DNA of 6,229 nt from an uncultured Selenomonas sp. Lineage in GTDB: Bacteria > Bacillota > Negativicutes > Selenomonadales > Selenomonadaceae. The notes beneath the pieces were generated by a model that was not told the DNA's origin, searched no databases, and saw only the letters and a list, made by a program, of their open reading frames with translations. This document shows, one piece after another, positions 4,667 to 6,229 of the stretch. The translations under genes were made by a program, and so were the position numbers. Within the stretch, counting starts at the first letter, position 1; every line of letters begins with the position of its first letter. The DNA lies in contig CALGGN010000193.1 of the NCBI GenBank assembly GCA_937915915.1, positions 1 to 6,229 on the forward strand. The letters run 5' to 3'.

Positions 4667-5891
4667 GCTTTTGGCTCCCGCAGGGAATCCGGAAAAATTG
4701 AAAATGGCGATCCTCTATGGAGCGGATGCGGTTTATCTGGGAGGCAAGGCGTTCGGGCTTCGTGCGTTTGGCGGCAATTTTACGCGGGAGGAACTGAAAG
4801 AAGCGATGGAGTTCGTGCATGGGCGAGGGAAACGTGCCTATGTGACGGTGAATGTCTACGCTCACAATGAGGATATCGGGAAACTTCCGGAATATCTGGC
4901 ATATTTGCAGGAAATCGGAACCGATGCGCTTCTGGTGGCAGATTTGGGAGTCTTTCAGCTGGCGCGGGAAATCATCCCTAAAATGGAACTTCATGTAAGC
5001 ACCCAGGCAAATATCACGAACTGGCGCTCGGCGCAGGCATGGCAGCAGCTTGGTGCGGCACGTGTCGTGCTGGCACGGGAGATGTCCCTGCCGGAGATCC
5101 GGGAGATCCGCAGGAAGTGCGACGCGGAGATCGAGATGTTCGTGCACGGCGCCATGTGCATCTCCTATTCCGGGCGCTGTTATCTGAGCAGCTATATGAC
5201 GGGACGGGACGCAAACCGCGGCAGCTGCGCACAGCCCTGCCGCTGGAAATATCATCTGATGGAGGAAAGCAGGCCGGGGCAGTATTTTCCCGTGGATGAG
5301 GATGAGCGGGGCGCCTATATCATGAATTCCAAGGATATGTGCCTGCTTCCCTATCTGAGGGATGTCATCGAAAGCGGCGTGGACAGTTTGAAGATCGAGG
5401 GACGCATGAAGAGCGTCCACTATGTTGCGAGTGTAGTGAAAGCGTACCGCATGGCGATCGACAGTTATTTCGAGGCTCCGGACGATTTTTCCGTACAGCA
5501 GGAATGGCTGGGAGAATTGCAGAAAGTATCCCACAGGGCCTACACAACGGGCTTTTACCTTCATCAGCCGGGTGCAGAGGATCAGATTTACGGAAGCTCT
5601 TCCTATGAGCAGACTTCTGAATTTGTCGGGCTGGTGCGGGAATATGACACGGAGACGGGCTTCGCCCTTGTGGAGCAGCGCAATCACATGAAACTGGGGC
5701 AGGAAATCGAGGTGTTCCAGCCGAAGGGGGCTGGTTTCCGCCAGTGCCTTGCCGAGATGCTGGATGAAGCAGGAAACCCCATGGATGCCGCACCGCACGC
5801 GCAGCAGATGCTCCGCATCCGCATGGCGCATCCCGTGGAGCCGTTTGCGATTTTGCGAAGGGATATCGCACAAAAGAGAGAGGATGGTTGA
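4647..5891 (+). CDS. trhP: U32 family protein, probable tRNA hydroxylation protein TrhP
   Basis: This U32 'peptidase'-family protein has 414 residues. Family members TrhP (E. coli YegQ, B. subtilis YrrN/YrrO) are needed for prephenate-dependent 5-hydroxyuridine formation at tRNA U34 and are thought to carry an iron-sulfur cluster. The role here is inferred from similarity and from pairing with TrmR. The N-terminal half begins PELLAPAGNPEKLKMAILYGADAVY (quoted as PELLAPAG and GADAVYLGG), a TIM-barrel-like U32 start. The U32 signature EMFVHGAMC...SGRCYLSS follows, with Cys171 and Cys178, then Cys194 and Cys198 in GSCAQPC and Cys232 in NSKDMC; four of these likely ligate the cluster. DSLKIEGRMKS and YTTGFY are also conserved, and about 330-410 is the C-terminal barrel domain. 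The ATG at 4647 has GGAGG (4635-4639) 7 nt upstream; ATG 4653 is an alternative. Its stop overlaps acyP by one base. Confidence 0.9.
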   Translation: MSMKKPELLAPAGNPEKLKMAILYGADAVYLGGKAFGLRAFGGNFTREELKEAMEFVHGRGKRAYVTVNVYAHNEDIGKLPEYLAYLQEIGTDALLVADLGVFQLAREIIPKMELHVSTQANITNWRSAQAWQQLGAARVVLAREMSLPEIREIRRKCDAEIEMFVHGAMCISYSGRCYLSSYMTGRDANRGSCAQPCRWKYHLMEESRPGQYFPVDEDERGAYIMNSKDMCLLPYLRDVIESGVDSLKIEGRMKSVHYVASVVKAYRMAIDSYFEAPDDFSVQQEWLGELQKVSHRAYTTGFYLHQPGAEDQIYGSSSYEQTSEFVGLVREYDTETGFALVEQRNHMKLGQEIEVFQPKGAGFRQCLAEMLDEAGNPMDAAPHAQQMLRIRMAHPVEPFAILRRDIAQKREDG

Positions 5892-6181
5892 TGGAGATGG
5901 CAGAGAATCTGGTTCGTTTTTACGGAAGAGCACAAGGACGCGTGCAGGGCGTGGGCTTTCGCTATTTTGTGCAGCAGAACGCAAGGGAGCTTGGGATCAC
6001 AGGCTGGGTCCGCAATATGGATGATGGCTCGGTGACCATGGAGCTTCAGGGGCCGCAGGATGCGATCGATGAGCAGGAGAAGCGCATCCGCGAGGGCAAT
6101 TACTTTGTGCATGTGCAAAGCCTTGAGTTGGAGGCGCGTGAAGTGATTGCGGGTGAAAAGAAATTCGACATCCGATACTAG
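5891..6181 (+). CDS. acyP: Acylphosphatase
   Basis: This is a small cytosolic enzyme of 96 residues that hydrolyses the carboxyl-phosphate bond of acylphosphates. The hallmark GRVQGVGFRYFVQQNA (16-31) carries the phosphate-binding loop and catalytic Arg24, and GWVRNMDDGSV (38-48) supplies catalytic Asn42. Length and ferredoxin-like alpha/beta fold pattern match the family. The ATG at 5891 overlaps the U32 stop (TGATG), with GAGAGGA upstream at about 7 nt. The ATG at 5897 would shorten it by two residues and is also possible; TTG 5888 is less likely. It is the last gene of the run. Its metabolic link to the tRNA-modification genes is unclear and may be simple co-transcription. No regulator or oddity is visible. 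Confidence 0.94.
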   Translation: MEMAENLVRFYGRAQGRVQGVGFRYFVQQNARELGITGWVRNMDDGSVTMELQGPQDAIDEQEKRIREGNYFVHVQSLELEAREVIAGEKKFDIRY

Positions 6182-6229
6182 TATAACCCATTCCAAATAA
6201 CTTGCTGTTTGACTTGTCTAAATTTCCCT
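6182..6229. other. Non-coding tail, no terminator visible
   Basis: Forty-eight AT-rich bases follow acyP. No hairpin with T tract is seen. TTGACT (6209-6214) resembles a -35 box, but its -10 partner would lie beyond the window, so no promoter is called. Confidence 0.4.

Noticed and set aside
4629..5984. A 451-codon open frame on the reverse strand opposite the U32 gene
   Set aside because: It mirrors the coding bias of trhP, shows low-complexity His/Arg/Leu-rich residues and no family motif, and overlaps several genes with clear motifs.
6209..6214. TTGACT as a -35 box for a downstream gene
   Set aside because: The expected -10 region is outside the window, so it cannot be supported.

Overview
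The window looks like one end of an Illumina-assembled contig from a low-to-moderate GC Gram-positive-lineage bacterium (Bacillota). The best guess is Negativicutes, in or near Selenomonadaceae. That guess rests on protein style, a fairly GC-rich coding sequence with AT-rich spacers, and gene order; it is inference, not a database result. The first ten bases match the 3' end of the standard Illumina adapter, so genuine genome sequence probably begins at about base 11.

Layout. (1) 11-1304: a short leader containing a small perfect hairpin, then a complete metK (S-adenosylmethionine synthetase). A strong intrinsic terminator (1332-1358) closes it. (2) 1359-1642: an AT-rich spacer with a perfect 18-bp inverted repeat (arms 1393-1410 and 1421-1438), an orphan strong Shine-Dalgarno followed only by very short reading frames, and a probable promoter with two extended -10-like boxes. 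(3) 1643-6181: seven same-strand, closely packed genes: IreB-family phosphoprotein (UPF0297), ruvX/yqgF, a DUF1292 protein, mltG, a TrmR-type O-methyltransferase, a TrhP-type U32 protein, and acylphosphatase. Most neighbours overlap by 1-20 nt. The exceptions are the 54-nt gap before the DUF1292 gene and a terminator-like hairpin (2732-2757) before the preferred mltG start. (4) 6182-6229: a short non-coding tail with no terminator seen.

The order IreB/yrzL - ruvX/yrrK - DUF1292/yrzB - mltG/yrrL - trmR/yrrM - U32/yrrO matches the known Bacillus subtilis neighbourhood. It joins a Ser/Thr-kinase target, an RNase H-fold nuclease, a peptidoglycan-strand terminase and wobble-uridine tRNA modification. 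TrhP makes 5-hydroxyuridine at tRNA position 34 and TrmR methylates it with SAM, the product of MetK upstream. Here one U32 gene stands where B. subtilis has two (yrrN and yrrO), and acylphosphatase follows it.

I see no mobile element, CRISPR array, tRNA or rRNA, and nothing that qualifies as a wholly new system. The points most worth a second look are the adapter remnant, the unexplained inverted repeat, the orphan ribosome-binding site, the terminator and start-site problem at mltG, and the His/Cys cluster in the DUF1292 protein.
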